From the NCBI GenBank assembly GCA_963695505.1, contig CAVOGX010000003.1, positions 1 through 64,000 of the forward strand: DNA of 64,000 nt. Reading direction: 5' to 3'. Below the pieces are notes generated by a model, which saw nothing but the letters and a program-made list of their open reading frames with translations, was not told the DNA's origin and did not search any database. Position numbers and translations under genes: made by a program. The stretch is from JACSRF01 sp963695505. Lineage in GTDB: Bacteria > Chloroflexota > Anaerolineae > Promineifilales > Promineifilaceae. Of the stretch, positions 45,219 to 52,556 are shown one piece after another (the first letter of the stretch is position 1; the number at the start of each line of letters is the position of its first letter).

Positions 45219-45440
45219 TATGCTATTCCCCCTTTACCCCTACTTGACTTTGAAACAATATATCAGTTTTTGGGCCAGCCAGTCAAGATTTGCACCAACC
45301 AATTATCGATAAGCCTATCATATTTATGGGGGAACATTCCTGAATGATAAGGGCTTCTTCGCCAAAAGTACACATGTTAGTGCGAAACGGCCGTTGGCAC
45401 TTAAATTGACTATTCTATTGCTATTGAAGCTGACTGCGGA
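45219..45440. other. Intergenic region
   Basis: 222 bp between the surface protein start and the end of the ABC-2 permease gene. It is AT-rich near the surface protein (CTATTCCCCC, TTATCGATAAG) and holds one iterated palindrome at 45387-45394. No gene. Confidence 0.4.
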
Positions 45441-46712
45441 TCAACCTCTCCAGCCGGATGCCAGGCGCTTAAAGTTGAAGACTGTGTTTGAGAGCAAATT
45501 TCCAGCGTGGAAAAAGCGCGCCGATAACAGGATGAAAAGATAGGTAGTCAATATCAGCCCACCTATACTGGATACAATCTGCCAGAGCGGTACCTCGCCT
45601 ACAGCCAGCCGGGTTACCATGGCGCTGGGCGCGCTAAAGGGAAAAAGGCTCAGCGCGAGCGTCAGCGGATGTTGCGGCTGATCAATAAAAAGGTCGCCCG
45701 CAATCAAAGTTGGCAGCAAAAAAAGGATGAGCACAAACATCATCTGGCTTCCTTCCCGCGGGCTGTTGGCCATGGCCCCCACAGCGCCCATCACCGTAGC
45801 GTAGAGCAGAAACCCCAAGAGCAGGAAAGCGGCAGCCCAGGCAAAGAATCCCGGCGGGAACGTGAAATTGGCTAAATTCAGCGATTCACCCGCCAGATTG
45901 GTACCTATCAGGATGATTCCCACCCAGGCAGACAACTGTAAAACAACCAAAACACTCATTGCCAATAGTTTGCCCATCATCATGTCTCGCGGGTGCAAGC
46001 TGAGCAGCATGATTTCTGCGGTGCGATTTTCTTTTTCCATAACCACGGAACGCATCATGTAGCTGCCGCCCATCAACAGCAGGCCATAAAAAATGAAGGG
46101 CATCAAATTAGCCACGGCAGCGGTTAAGGCCTCGTTCACCGTATTGGTATCCGGCAGTGGAAGCAATGGATGGGTGGTCATCAAAGCATATGGCAAAGGA
46201 TCACCATACTGCTTGAGCAGGGTTTCGTCCCCTACAACAGCATAATCTAGCAGGTATTGCAGCACCCACTCGTGGGAACTGTTGTGGGCCAGGCCCATTT
46301 CATCGCCGCTCATGCGAATTTGGAAGTTGCGGTCGAGGATGGTGACGTTGCCGCTTTCCAGGTAGTCAGCGGGAATGAGGATGACTTGTTGTACTTTGTT
46401 GTGTTCAATGGCAGTTCTGGCCTCAGCCGCATTATTATAGCGTACAAACCAGCTGGCGGGAACGGCCGTTGGAAATTCCCGAATCAAGCCCGCCTCATCC
46501 ACAAGGCCTATTTGGTCGGGAATGGGTGTCGTGGGTGATTCCTGATTTGCGTCAACGCCAAGAGATACGGCCGTTTCCTGTGCACCGGCAATGGAGCGTC
46601 CCACGATCATAACTAATAAAACTATGGGCATAGCTAAAGTCAGCACCCAAAAAGACGCCTGTCGCAAGGTTACACTTACATCATGTTTAGTTACAAGCCA
46701 GATTGATCGCAT
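45441..46712 (-). CDS. ABC-2 type transporter permease (NatB-like)
   Basis: About 423 residues from ATG 46712 (AAGGAAGG eight bases upstream). First segment: VLTLAMPIVLLVMIVGRSI. The large external domain (about 45-215) contains IGLVDEAGLI and the signature VILIPADYLESGNVT. Six C-terminal segments follow, with VMEKENRTAEIMLLSLHPRDMMMGKLLAM. It is paired with the next permease (46746-47957) and the ATPase (47950-48885). The layout repeats that of the 28-31 kb cluster, but with longer external domains. Confidence 0.85.
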   Translation of the reverse strand: MRSIWLVTKHDVSVTLRQASFWVLTLAMPIVLLVMIVGRSIAGAQETAVSLGVDANQESPTTPIPDQIGLVDEAGLIREFPTAVPASWFVRYNNAAEARTAIEHNKVQQVILIPADYLESGNVTILDRNFQIRMSGDEMGLAHNSSHEWVLQYLLDYAVVGDETLLKQYGDPLPYALMTTHPLLPLPDTNTVNEALTAAVANLMPFIFYGLLLMGGSYMMRSVVMEKENRTAEIMLLSLHPRDMMMGKLLAMSVLVVLQLSAWVGIILIGTNLAGESLNLANFTFPPGFFAWAAAFLLLGFLLYATVMGAVGAMANSPREGSQMMFVLILFLLPTLIAGDLFIDQPQHPLTLALSLFPFSAPSAMVTRLAVGEVPLWQIVSSIGGLILTTYLFILLSARFFHAGNLLSNTVFNFKRLASGWRG

Positions 46713-46745
46713 GGTCACATCCTTCCTTTGTCAAAACGAGTAATC

Positions 46746-47957
46746 CTAGGCACGAGCGATGCCGCGCAATACCTTCACTATCGTACGCACATTCAAAGGC
46801 TGGCCATAGCGCAGCATGCCCAAGCGGAAAATACGGCTGGCAGCCCAGGCCATAAACAGAGCGGTAGCCACGAGCAAAACAAGGCTAGTCCCCAACTGCC
46901 AAAGCGGCACGCTGCCCAAACCCCACCGCAGAGAAATCGTTAAAAAAGCGGTTGGCGGAAACAGAGACATGAACACCACAAATGGCGCACCTGGATTTTC
47001 AAAAATAAGCACCAGCAGATACACCGGGGAGAGGAATAAGAGTGTGAGGATACCGGAAACCTGTTCGGCCTGCTGCGTAGTCGCCACAGCGCTGCCAATA
47101 GCCACCATGGTGGCGGCTATCAGGGCAAAAGAGGGCAGGAAAAACAAAAACATGATCCCCAAAAACGTCCAGGATATGGTGACGTCTTGCAAAGCGGAGA
47201 CGTAGGGGGTGGCCAGCCTGAGACCAACCAGGGCAGTACCCAGATAAATGCCCAGTTGGGTTAAGGCGACGGCAACAAGCCCAAAGGTTTTGCCCCCTAT
47301 CAGCTGCCCCGGCGTCACTGTGGTTAGCAAAATTTCCACAGTGCGGTTTTCTTTCTCGTCAGCAACAACCTGGATCAGGTTTCCAGTCGACACCATGGTG
47401 GCGACCACAAACAGCAGCGCGGCAATAAAGGGGATGGCGATATTGATGTCATTCATCCCAAAGGTGCGGCCATTCGCTGTATCATGGACGGTGATATTTG
47501 CCCCCGCAAGCATCCGCTGCTGCACAATGGGCGGCAGGCTGCTGAGCATGTTTATGCGCATAAAAGCCACGAAGTCGCGCATGGCCTCTTCCCCCGGCGG
47601 TTCTTGTAGATAGTAAAGTTCCGTGTGGCGGGTCGTACTGTAGTCTTTCGGGAAAAGGAAGAAGGCCTGAATCTCTTCGGCTTCCAGGGCAGCAACGGCC
47701 GTTTCCAGGTCTGCATAAGCTATGACTTGAATCCGGTCTTCGGCATCGGGCAAATCTGCTTGCCGGTCTGCCACCAATAAGCCGGCCTCGTCCACGTACC
47801 CCATGGGTAGATCGCTGTCGCCCAGCCCTTCAATCAATATCGCCAGAGCAATGAGTGCCACGTAACCCAGAGGAATGGCCAGCGTGAGAATGAGAAAGGC
47901 GCGGCGGCCAACGACACGGCCGTATTCGTACTTGGCGACCAACCAAAAGTTACGCAT
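46746..47957 (-). CDS. ABC-2 type transporter permease (NatB-like)
   Basis: 403 residues. First segment AFLILTLAIPLGYVALIALAI; external domain with MGYVDEAGLLVADRQ and FFLFPKDYSTTRHTELYYL; then six segments with VADEKENRTVEILLTTVTPGQLIGGKTFGL. RBS GGGAGG precedes ATG 47957, which overlaps the ATPase gene end by 8 bp. It forms a likely heterodimer with the downstream permease. Confidence 0.85.
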   Translation of the reverse strand: MRNFWLVAKYEYGRVVGRRAFLILTLAIPLGYVALIALAILIEGLGDSDLPMGYVDEAGLLVADRQADLPDAEDRIQVIAYADLETAVAALEAEEIQAFFLFPKDYSTTRHTELYYLQEPPGEEAMRDFVAFMRINMLSSLPPIVQQRMLAGANITVHDTANGRTFGMNDINIAIPFIAALLFVVATMVSTGNLIQVVADEKENRTVEILLTTVTPGQLIGGKTFGLVAVALTQLGIYLGTALVGLRLATPYVSALQDVTISWTFLGIMFLFFLPSFALIAATMVAIGSAVATTQQAEQVSGILTLLFLSPVYLLVLIFENPGAPFVVFMSLFPPTAFLTISLRWGLGSVPLWQLGTSLVLLVATALFMAWAASRIFRLGMLRYGQPLNVRTIVKVLRGIARA

Positions 47958-48885
47958 AGCTTACCTCCCTGACACCTTTTTCCATTGGTTTTACCTGCCC
48001 GCTGACTACATTGACAAAAATGTCCTCCAGGGACGGCTCTGCCAATTCAAATCGCGTAATCCGGGCATTCCGCTGTGCTGTCAAGCTGCGCAGCACGACC
48101 TGCGGATCTGCCCCTAACTCAAGAGACAGGTGCCAGGCGCCATTGTTTTTACGCGATTCCAGTACACCGGGCACCCCCGCAAATTCTCCTTGTCCTTCAA
48201 TTTCCACCGCATTTCCGGCAAAATTGCGCTTGATTTCATGCACCAGGCCGTAAAGCACTGTACGTCCCTGGTTAATTAAGACGATGCGATCGCACAAAGC
48301 TTCCACCTGGTACATCTGGTGCGTAGACATGATAATCGTTTTGCCTGCCTGCTGCAGCTCCTTCAAAACCTGCTTCACCAGGCGAGTATTCACTGGATCC
48401 AGTGCCGTAAAAGGTTCGTCGATAATGATCAAATCAGGGTCGTGCAGCAGCGTGGCGATGAGTTGGGCTTTCTGCTGCATTCCCTTACTCAAATCTTGCA
48501 CCCTTTTTTGCCGGTGATCAGCCAGGTCAAACCGCTCTAACCACTGATCCAATTGCTGGCCGGCCGTTTTTTCGTCCAATCCTTTCAAGGTGGCCAGATA
48601 GATTAAAGTTTTATCCAGCTTCTCCCGTTTATAAAGACCACGGTCTTCAGGCAAATAGCCAATACGCCGTTTACCCGCCAGGTCCAAAGGGCCACCAAAT
48701 ATCAGGATGGTGCCCTGGTCTGGTTTGAAGATATCCAGAATCATGCGAATGGCGGTGGTTTTTCCTGCACCATTCGGTCCCAGCAGGCCGAATATTTCTC
48801 CTGGGGCCACGGCAAAGGAAACGTCGTTCACGGCGTGTACGTCCCCAAATTGTTTGGCCAAATGCGAAACTTCTACTGTATGCAT
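47950..48885 (-). CDS. ABC transporter ATPase with C-terminal DUF4162-like domain
   Basis: 311 residues. Walker A is GLLGPNGAGKTTAIRMILDIF, the Q-loop LPEDRGLY, the signature DLSKGMQQKAQL, Walker B LIIIDEPFTALDP, and the H-loop STHQMYQVEAL. Residues about 225-300 are the extra C-terminal domain of NatA-type ATPases. GGAGGAATACT precedes ATG 48885. First gene of the second ABC-2 exporter operon. Confidence 0.92.
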   Translation of the reverse strand: MHTVEVSHLAKQFGDVHAVNDVSFAVAPGEIFGLLGPNGAGKTTAIRMILDIFKPDQGTILIFGGPLDLAGKRRIGYLPEDRGLYKREKLDKTLIYLATLKGLDEKTAGQQLDQWLERFDLADHRQKRVQDLSKGMQQKAQLIATLLHDPDLIIIDEPFTALDPVNTRLVKQVLKELQQAGKTIIMSTHQMYQVEALCDRIVLINQGRTVLYGLVHEIKRNFAGNAVEIEGQGEFAGVPGVLESRKNNGAWHLSLELGADPQVVLRSLTAQRNARITRFELAEPSLEDIFVNVVSGQVKPMEKGVREVSYA

Positions 48886-48987
48886 AGTATTCCTCCAATG
48901 GGGGCCAGGCGGGAATGGAATCTCAGCCGGTCAAATGAAAACGATAATATTTTCTCGGATCAAATTCGATCAGTATGCTCGGCCCCC

Positions 48988-49539
48988 TCACGCCAATCTA
49001 TAATCTTGGCGAAGCGTAACGGTGGAACCGGGTGTGTCAAAAGGCTGCCAATGAGAAAAACCGCGCCGGATCAGCCAGATGGTATATGGATAGACGATTA
49101 GGGCAGCAGGCCAGGATGCCAGGATTACAACAACCAGTAAGAGCGGGCTGTTTCCAACTTCCCTCAAAACAAAGTTCATCAAATAAACCAGTACCGGCAA
49201 AGCGCCAATCATGACGAAGATGGCAGAACCAAGCTCGGCCAGGAAGGTGCGCGGCAGGAGTTGCCAGATGGATTTGCTGCTGTTTCTGGCTGCTAAAGGT
49301 GTGCGGAAAAAGAGCCAGCCGGTAAGTACAAGGGCCAGAATTAACGGCGGCGCCCCTGGCGCTGCCGGGAAATAGGTCATGATGAGGAGTAGAGCAATGG
49401 TCAGGCCAGCCATGTTGCCGGTGACGCTGTAGAGGGCGGCTGGAATAGCCTGCTGCCAAGGTTGGGGAAACGGCCGTTTCCCTTGCCCGTCCGTTACCCA
49501 ATAAGCGGCCAATCCCAACAGGCCAAACAAGAGAGTCAC
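48988..49539 (-). CDS. Membrane protein coupled to serine hydrolase
   Basis: 183 residues, about five hydrophobic segments (VTLLFGLLGLAAYWV, LTIALLLIMTYF, LILALVLTGWLFF, SAIFVMIGALPVLVYLMNFVL, LLLVVVILASWPAALIVYPYTIWLI). The GTG start at 49539 overlaps the hydrolase stop (GTGA). Many class-C-like hydrolases of this lineage continue into a C-terminal membrane domain, so this may be the tail of the same protein split by a frameshift. The sequence just upstream in this frame (FTLQTAWIV) also looks like a membrane helix. Either coupled genes or a broken fusion is possible. Confidence 0.6.
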   Translation of the reverse strand: MTLLFGLLGLAAYWVTDGQGKRPFPQPWQQAIPAALYSVTGNMAGLTIALLLIMTYFPAAPGAPPLILALVLTGWLFFRTPLAARNSSKSIWQLLPRTFLAELGSAIFVMIGALPVLVYLMNFVLREVGNSPLLLVVVILASWPAALIVYPYTIWLIRRGFSHWQPFDTPGSTVTLRQDYRLA

Positions 49540-51026
49540 GACAATCCAGGCCGTTTGTAAGGTAAAGCCATGGCCGCATTTCGCGCCAGGGCCGCCAGCA
49601 GCGCCACCAGCGCCGCGCCAGTCAGTACCAACCAGCCAAGCAGGAAGAATCTCGAAGCCAAAACTTGCTCTGGCCGCAAGGATGGGGGAATGGGCTCCGG
49701 AATGTTGTCATTGATGCCCGCCAGGGTTATGGAGGTGCGGGAAGCTGCAAAATCAGGGAATACGAGACGGTGAATCGCCAGTAATTTGTACACCTGGGTC
49801 CTTTCACCGACGCTGGCATAGAGCTTCCGATATGACCACAGCTCCCGCTCCAGAATCTCGCGCACATCCGCATCCGTTACCTGATTGAGTTGGGCAACAA
49901 TCTCCCCTTGATTCGCTTCCCAGTCAATGGTCGGGACCGTTTTGCCACCCGTGACGCGGGGGAAAACAAAGCGTTCATAAAAGAGAAGCGCAGGCGTGGA
50001 AACCAAAACATCGCCATCACCCAAGGGATACGGCCGTGTCAAGTTGTAGTTGTTTGCCAGAATAATAAAGGTGAGATTTTCATCCGGCACTTTGAGTAAT
50101 AAGGCAGAAACCGACGGCGTCCAGCCGCCGCTGTGCCAGATAAGGCGCGTATCGTGATACCGTTGTGTGTACCAGCCCAAGCCATAGATCAGCGCTTCGC
50201 CCGAGTTTGCCCGCGCAGGTGTAAACATTTGCTCTTTTGTCTCCGGTCGCAGCAATAAATCGTTGTCCAGGGCTATGTTAAACTTGGCCAGGTCAGTGAC
50301 ACTGGCCAACAACCCCGCCGCCGGGCTAAAGTGCAAAGAGTAAGAGCCGGGAATGTTTTCGTAATCGCTGTTGAATTGATACGGGCGGGCAAGCTGCTTG
50401 TAAACTGTGGGATTCTGCCGGTTATAGGCTTGCAATCCTAAGGCAGCCAGATCGGAGGGATTCGGCGCGGTATGTTCCATTTTCAAGGGCTGCAATATGC
50501 GCTCTGCGAGTAATTGTCCAAAAGATTGGCCAGAAGCGCGGGCAATGATCTGCCCCAGAGCCGCGTACCGGCTACCATCATAGTTATGGGCGGTGCCGGG
50601 AATGCCTTCCGAAGTATGAGTTAGCAAATGCCAGACGGTCACATCAGGATTTCCCACGTACACTCCATAATCGGCTACGGGATCGGTCAACTCTAGAGCA
50701 CCTTCTTCAACAAGCTGCATAAGCACCGTAGCCCCAATGGGTTTTGTCACCGAGGCCAGGTGGAAAGGCGTGTCTGGGGTTGCCGGAATTTCTTCCTCTA
50801 TGTTGGCGTAACCAAACCCTTCGGCCCACACCAGTTCCTGGTCTTGCACAATGGCGGCGGCCATACCTGGAATGTGTAGGGCCTGCCGTAAATGCTCCAG
50901 GTCAGCGGTAAATTGGGCATAGCTTTCCATACTTGCGGCAGCTGGTGCACCTTGTGCAGGCGACAAGCTGCCGCACAAGCCTATGAGAAGCAATAAACAA
51001 ATCAAACACATTTTGCCTTTCATCAT
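49536..51026 (-). CDS. Exported beta-lactamase-type serine hydrolase
   Basis: About 496 residues from ATG 51026, with signal peptide MMKGKMCLICLLLLIGLCGSLSPAQGAP. The class C/AmpH-like domain has the SxxK motif in FHLASVTKPIGATVLMQL (Ser about residue 96), the YxN-like Tyr in HNYDGSRYAALGQII, and HSGGWTPSVSALLLKVPDENL as the KTG-box equivalent. C-terminal residues about 470-490 form a membrane helix. Such enzymes are peptidases or esterases acting on the envelope more often than true beta-lactamases. It is followed by an overlapping membrane-protein gene. Confidence 0.85.
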   Translation of the reverse strand: MMKGKMCLICLLLLIGLCGSLSPAQGAPAAASMESYAQFTADLEHLRQALHIPGMAAAIVQDQELVWAEGFGYANIEEEIPATPDTPFHLASVTKPIGATVLMQLVEEGALELTDPVADYGVYVGNPDVTVWHLLTHTSEGIPGTAHNYDGSRYAALGQIIARASGQSFGQLLAERILQPLKMEHTAPNPSDLAALGLQAYNRQNPTVYKQLARPYQFNSDYENIPGSYSLHFSPAAGLLASVTDLAKFNIALDNDLLLRPETKEQMFTPARANSGEALIYGLGWYTQRYHDTRLIWHSGGWTPSVSALLLKVPDENLTFIILANNYNLTRPYPLGDGDVLVSTPALLFYERFVFPRVTGGKTVPTIDWEANQGEIVAQLNQVTDADVREILERELWSYRKLYASVGERTQVYKLLAIHRLVFPDFAASRTSITLAGINDNIPEPIPPSLRPEQVLASRFFLLGWLVLTGAALVALLAALARNAAMALPYKRPGLS

Positions 51027-51042
51027 TCCCCCGATTAAGCTG

Positions 51043-51258
51043 TCAGATTTCGCGATCTCGCTGTTTTTGATCACGGGCTGCGCCAATAGCCAGGCCCGTA
51101 CTCATTCCCGCGCCAATAAAGACGGGGAAGAAGACGAACATATCTGCGGCCATCCAGATAATGAAACCCACTGCTGCGCCGATTACCATTCCCAATGACA
51201 TACCCATGCTCTGGTATTTGTACTCATTTTGTTCACTTGTTTTATTATTTTGAGACAT
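51043..51258 (-). CDS. Small glycine-rich membrane protein
   Basis: 71 residues. A hydrophilic N-terminus (MSQNNKTSEQNEYKYQ) is followed by two glycine-zipper-like membrane segments (MGMSLGMVIGAAVGFIIWMAADMFVFF and GAGMSTGLAIGAA) and a charged tail (RDQKQRDREI). Similar proteins of unknown function are common in bacteria. It lies 17 bp upstream of the hydrolase start and is probably co-transcribed. The ATG 51258 is preceded by AAGAGGGGGTTTGTC. Confidence 0.65.
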   Translation of the reverse strand: MSQNNKTSEQNEYKYQSMGMSLGMVIGAAVGFIIWMAADMFVFFPVFIGAGMSTGLAIGAARDQKQRDREI

Positions 51259-51278
51259 GACAAACCCCCTCTTGCTGC

Positions 51279-51665
51279 TTATTCTGGCAGCATATTCGCG
51301 GCAAGCAGCCCTTCAATTGCCTTGACGAGCTGGGCGGCGCGAAATCCTTTAAATAACACGACGTCAGCACCAGCAGCAACGGCCGTTTCGCGTTGAACGG
51401 CCGTTTCCACCAGAACAATCAATCTTATTTGCGGCCATTTTTGCTGCCATTGCGACAAGGTTGCTTCAATGTTTTCCCCTACCAATTCTGCCTCCAGTAA
51501 AATCAAATCTGGTCGGAACTCAGGTCCGGTTTGATACAATGCCAAGACATCCCGCGCCTCAGCGACAATTTCAATCTCAGGCAGCGTGGTGAGCAGCGTT
51601 TGCAAACTCTGCTGCAAGGGGCCGGGTTTGACAATAATGAGGGCAATGGTTGTACGGTTTATCAT
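51279..51665 (-). CDS. Degenerate response-regulator receiver domain protein
   Basis: About 128 residues from ATG 51665. It is a stand-alone receiver-like fold: ALIIVKPGPLQQSLQTLLTTLPEIEIVAEA, then RPDLILLEAELVG at the phosphorylation strand, VLVET and DVVLFKGFRAAQLVKAIEGLL. The acidic pair of the first loop is replaced (VKPG), the phospho-acceptor Asp is Glu (LLEAE), and only the late Lys (FKG) is kept. It therefore probably cannot be phosphorylated. No output domain. Two iterated palindromes lie inside (51379-51386, 51397-51404), adding the residues ETAVQRETAVAA. Confidence 0.6.
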   Translation of the reverse strand: MINRTTIALIIVKPGPLQQSLQTLLTTLPEIEIVAEARDVLALYQTGPEFRPDLILLEAELVGENIEATLSQWQQKWPQIRLIVLVETAVQRETAVAAGADVVLFKGFRAAQLVKAIEGLLAANMLPE

Positions 51666-51802
51666 GGCTTGTCTTTCAATGAACAGGTTCTCAAAAATCT
51701 TTAAACAGCCATTCCCCCCCTTTTGGAAGGACAGACTGTTGCCTTTATCATAAAAAGTTGCCCCAAAACGCACATCAACTGAAGCATAGATTCCCCCCTA
51801 TG

Positions 51803-51828
51803 AAAAAAGACTCCTCTTGCGAGGAGCC
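51803..51828 (-). terminator. Rho-independent terminator, minus strand
   Basis: On the minus strand GGCTCCTC pairs with GAGGAGTC around a GCAA tetraloop, followed by six T (complement of 51803-51808). It closes the short gene at 51883-52062. Confidence 0.85.
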
Positions 51829-51838
51829 TTCTCTTACA

Positions 51839-51858
51839 AAAAGCAGAGTGCTGCTTTT
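51839..51858. terminator. Possible second hairpin AAAAGCAG / CTGCTTTT
   Basis: An 8-bp inverted repeat with an AGTG loop and A/T flanks on both sides, next to the GCAA-loop terminator. It could terminate in either direction. Confidence 0.45.
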
Positions 51859-51882
51859 ACGCTGTTAGGCCAGGTAATGAAG

Positions 51883-52062
51883 CTACTGCCTGGCCGGTTT
51901 GAGCATGAGGATGAGCCCCAGGGCCGCCAGGGCGATAGAAATGTAGACGTTGACGCTGACCTGCCCCACAAAAAAACTGACCTTGGCAAAGCCTAACACA
52001 GCAACCAAAACAGCCAATACCAAGCATAAAATCCCAAAAATGACCTGATTACTTTTCATCAT
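51883..52062 (-). CDS. 59-residue membrane protein (DUF3185-like)
   Basis: The frame starts with ATGATG (52062), preceded by AAAAGGAGAGT, and ends at TAG 51883-51885. It encodes two membrane helices: QVIFGILCLVLAVLVAVLGF and VYISIALAALGLILML. A short loop (AKVSFFVGQVSVN) joins them and the tail is KPARQ. Length and layout match the DUF3185 type of small membrane protein; the assignment is tentative. It is followed by a strong intrinsic terminator, which supports that it is expressed. Confidence 0.65.
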   Translation of the reverse strand: MMKSNQVIFGILCLVLAVLVAVLGFAKVSFFVGQVSVNVYISIALAALGLILMLKPARQ

Positions 52063-52112
52063 ACTCTCCTTTTGCCCGCAACCTGACGGGGCATTTTCTG
52101 ATCTGCAACCTT

Positions 52113-52388
52113 TTATTCTTCAGGTAACGAAGATACCGATTCGTCTGGCCCTATTGCTGCCTCGCTGTCCAGACGCTCGACCGACAGAACCGTTAATCCC
52201 AAATTACGAATCTTAATCAATAGACCAAATAAGGCTGGTTGATCAACCACGAAACCGCACAACGTAGTTTCGCCATCTTTGGTGCTGATTTGAAATCCAT
52301 CCAGCCAATCCTGCCAGTCCGTGTGCAAGGCACCCTGCACGCGAATTTGATATATGGCCGGTTGATCCAGCCCTAGTCCCTTTTCCAT
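52113..52388 (-). CDS. Small conserved hypothetical protein
   Basis: About 91 residues if started at ATG 52388 (AAGGA ten bases upstream); starts at 52457 and 52493 are also open. The core IYQIRVQGALHTDWQDWLDGFQIS, DGETTLCGFVVDQPALFGLLIKIRNLGLTVLSVERL is a recurrent unannotated family in Chloroflexota and Cyanobacteria. Members have a conserved VDQAALHGLLxKIRDLGLxLLSV end. Function unknown. It lies next to the decayed MalT-like regulator. Confidence 0.6.
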   Translation of the reverse strand: MEKGLGLDQPAIYQIRVQGALHTDWQDWLDGFQISTKDGETTLCGFVVDQPALFGLLIKIRNLGLTVLSVERLDSEAAIGPDESVSSLPEE

Positions 52389-52556
52389 AACGAGCCAATT
52401 CCTTAAAAGGTGAACGGTTGCTTGTGGATTTTCAATTTTATTCCTGGCAGCAACCATTAAGTCCAGTTTACCTTTGGAGGTAAGCAGGCACATCAGCCGA
52501 AAGGTGCATAAAAGTTGTATGTAGAGATGTAGTTCTTAGGGGGAAATGGTTATCGC

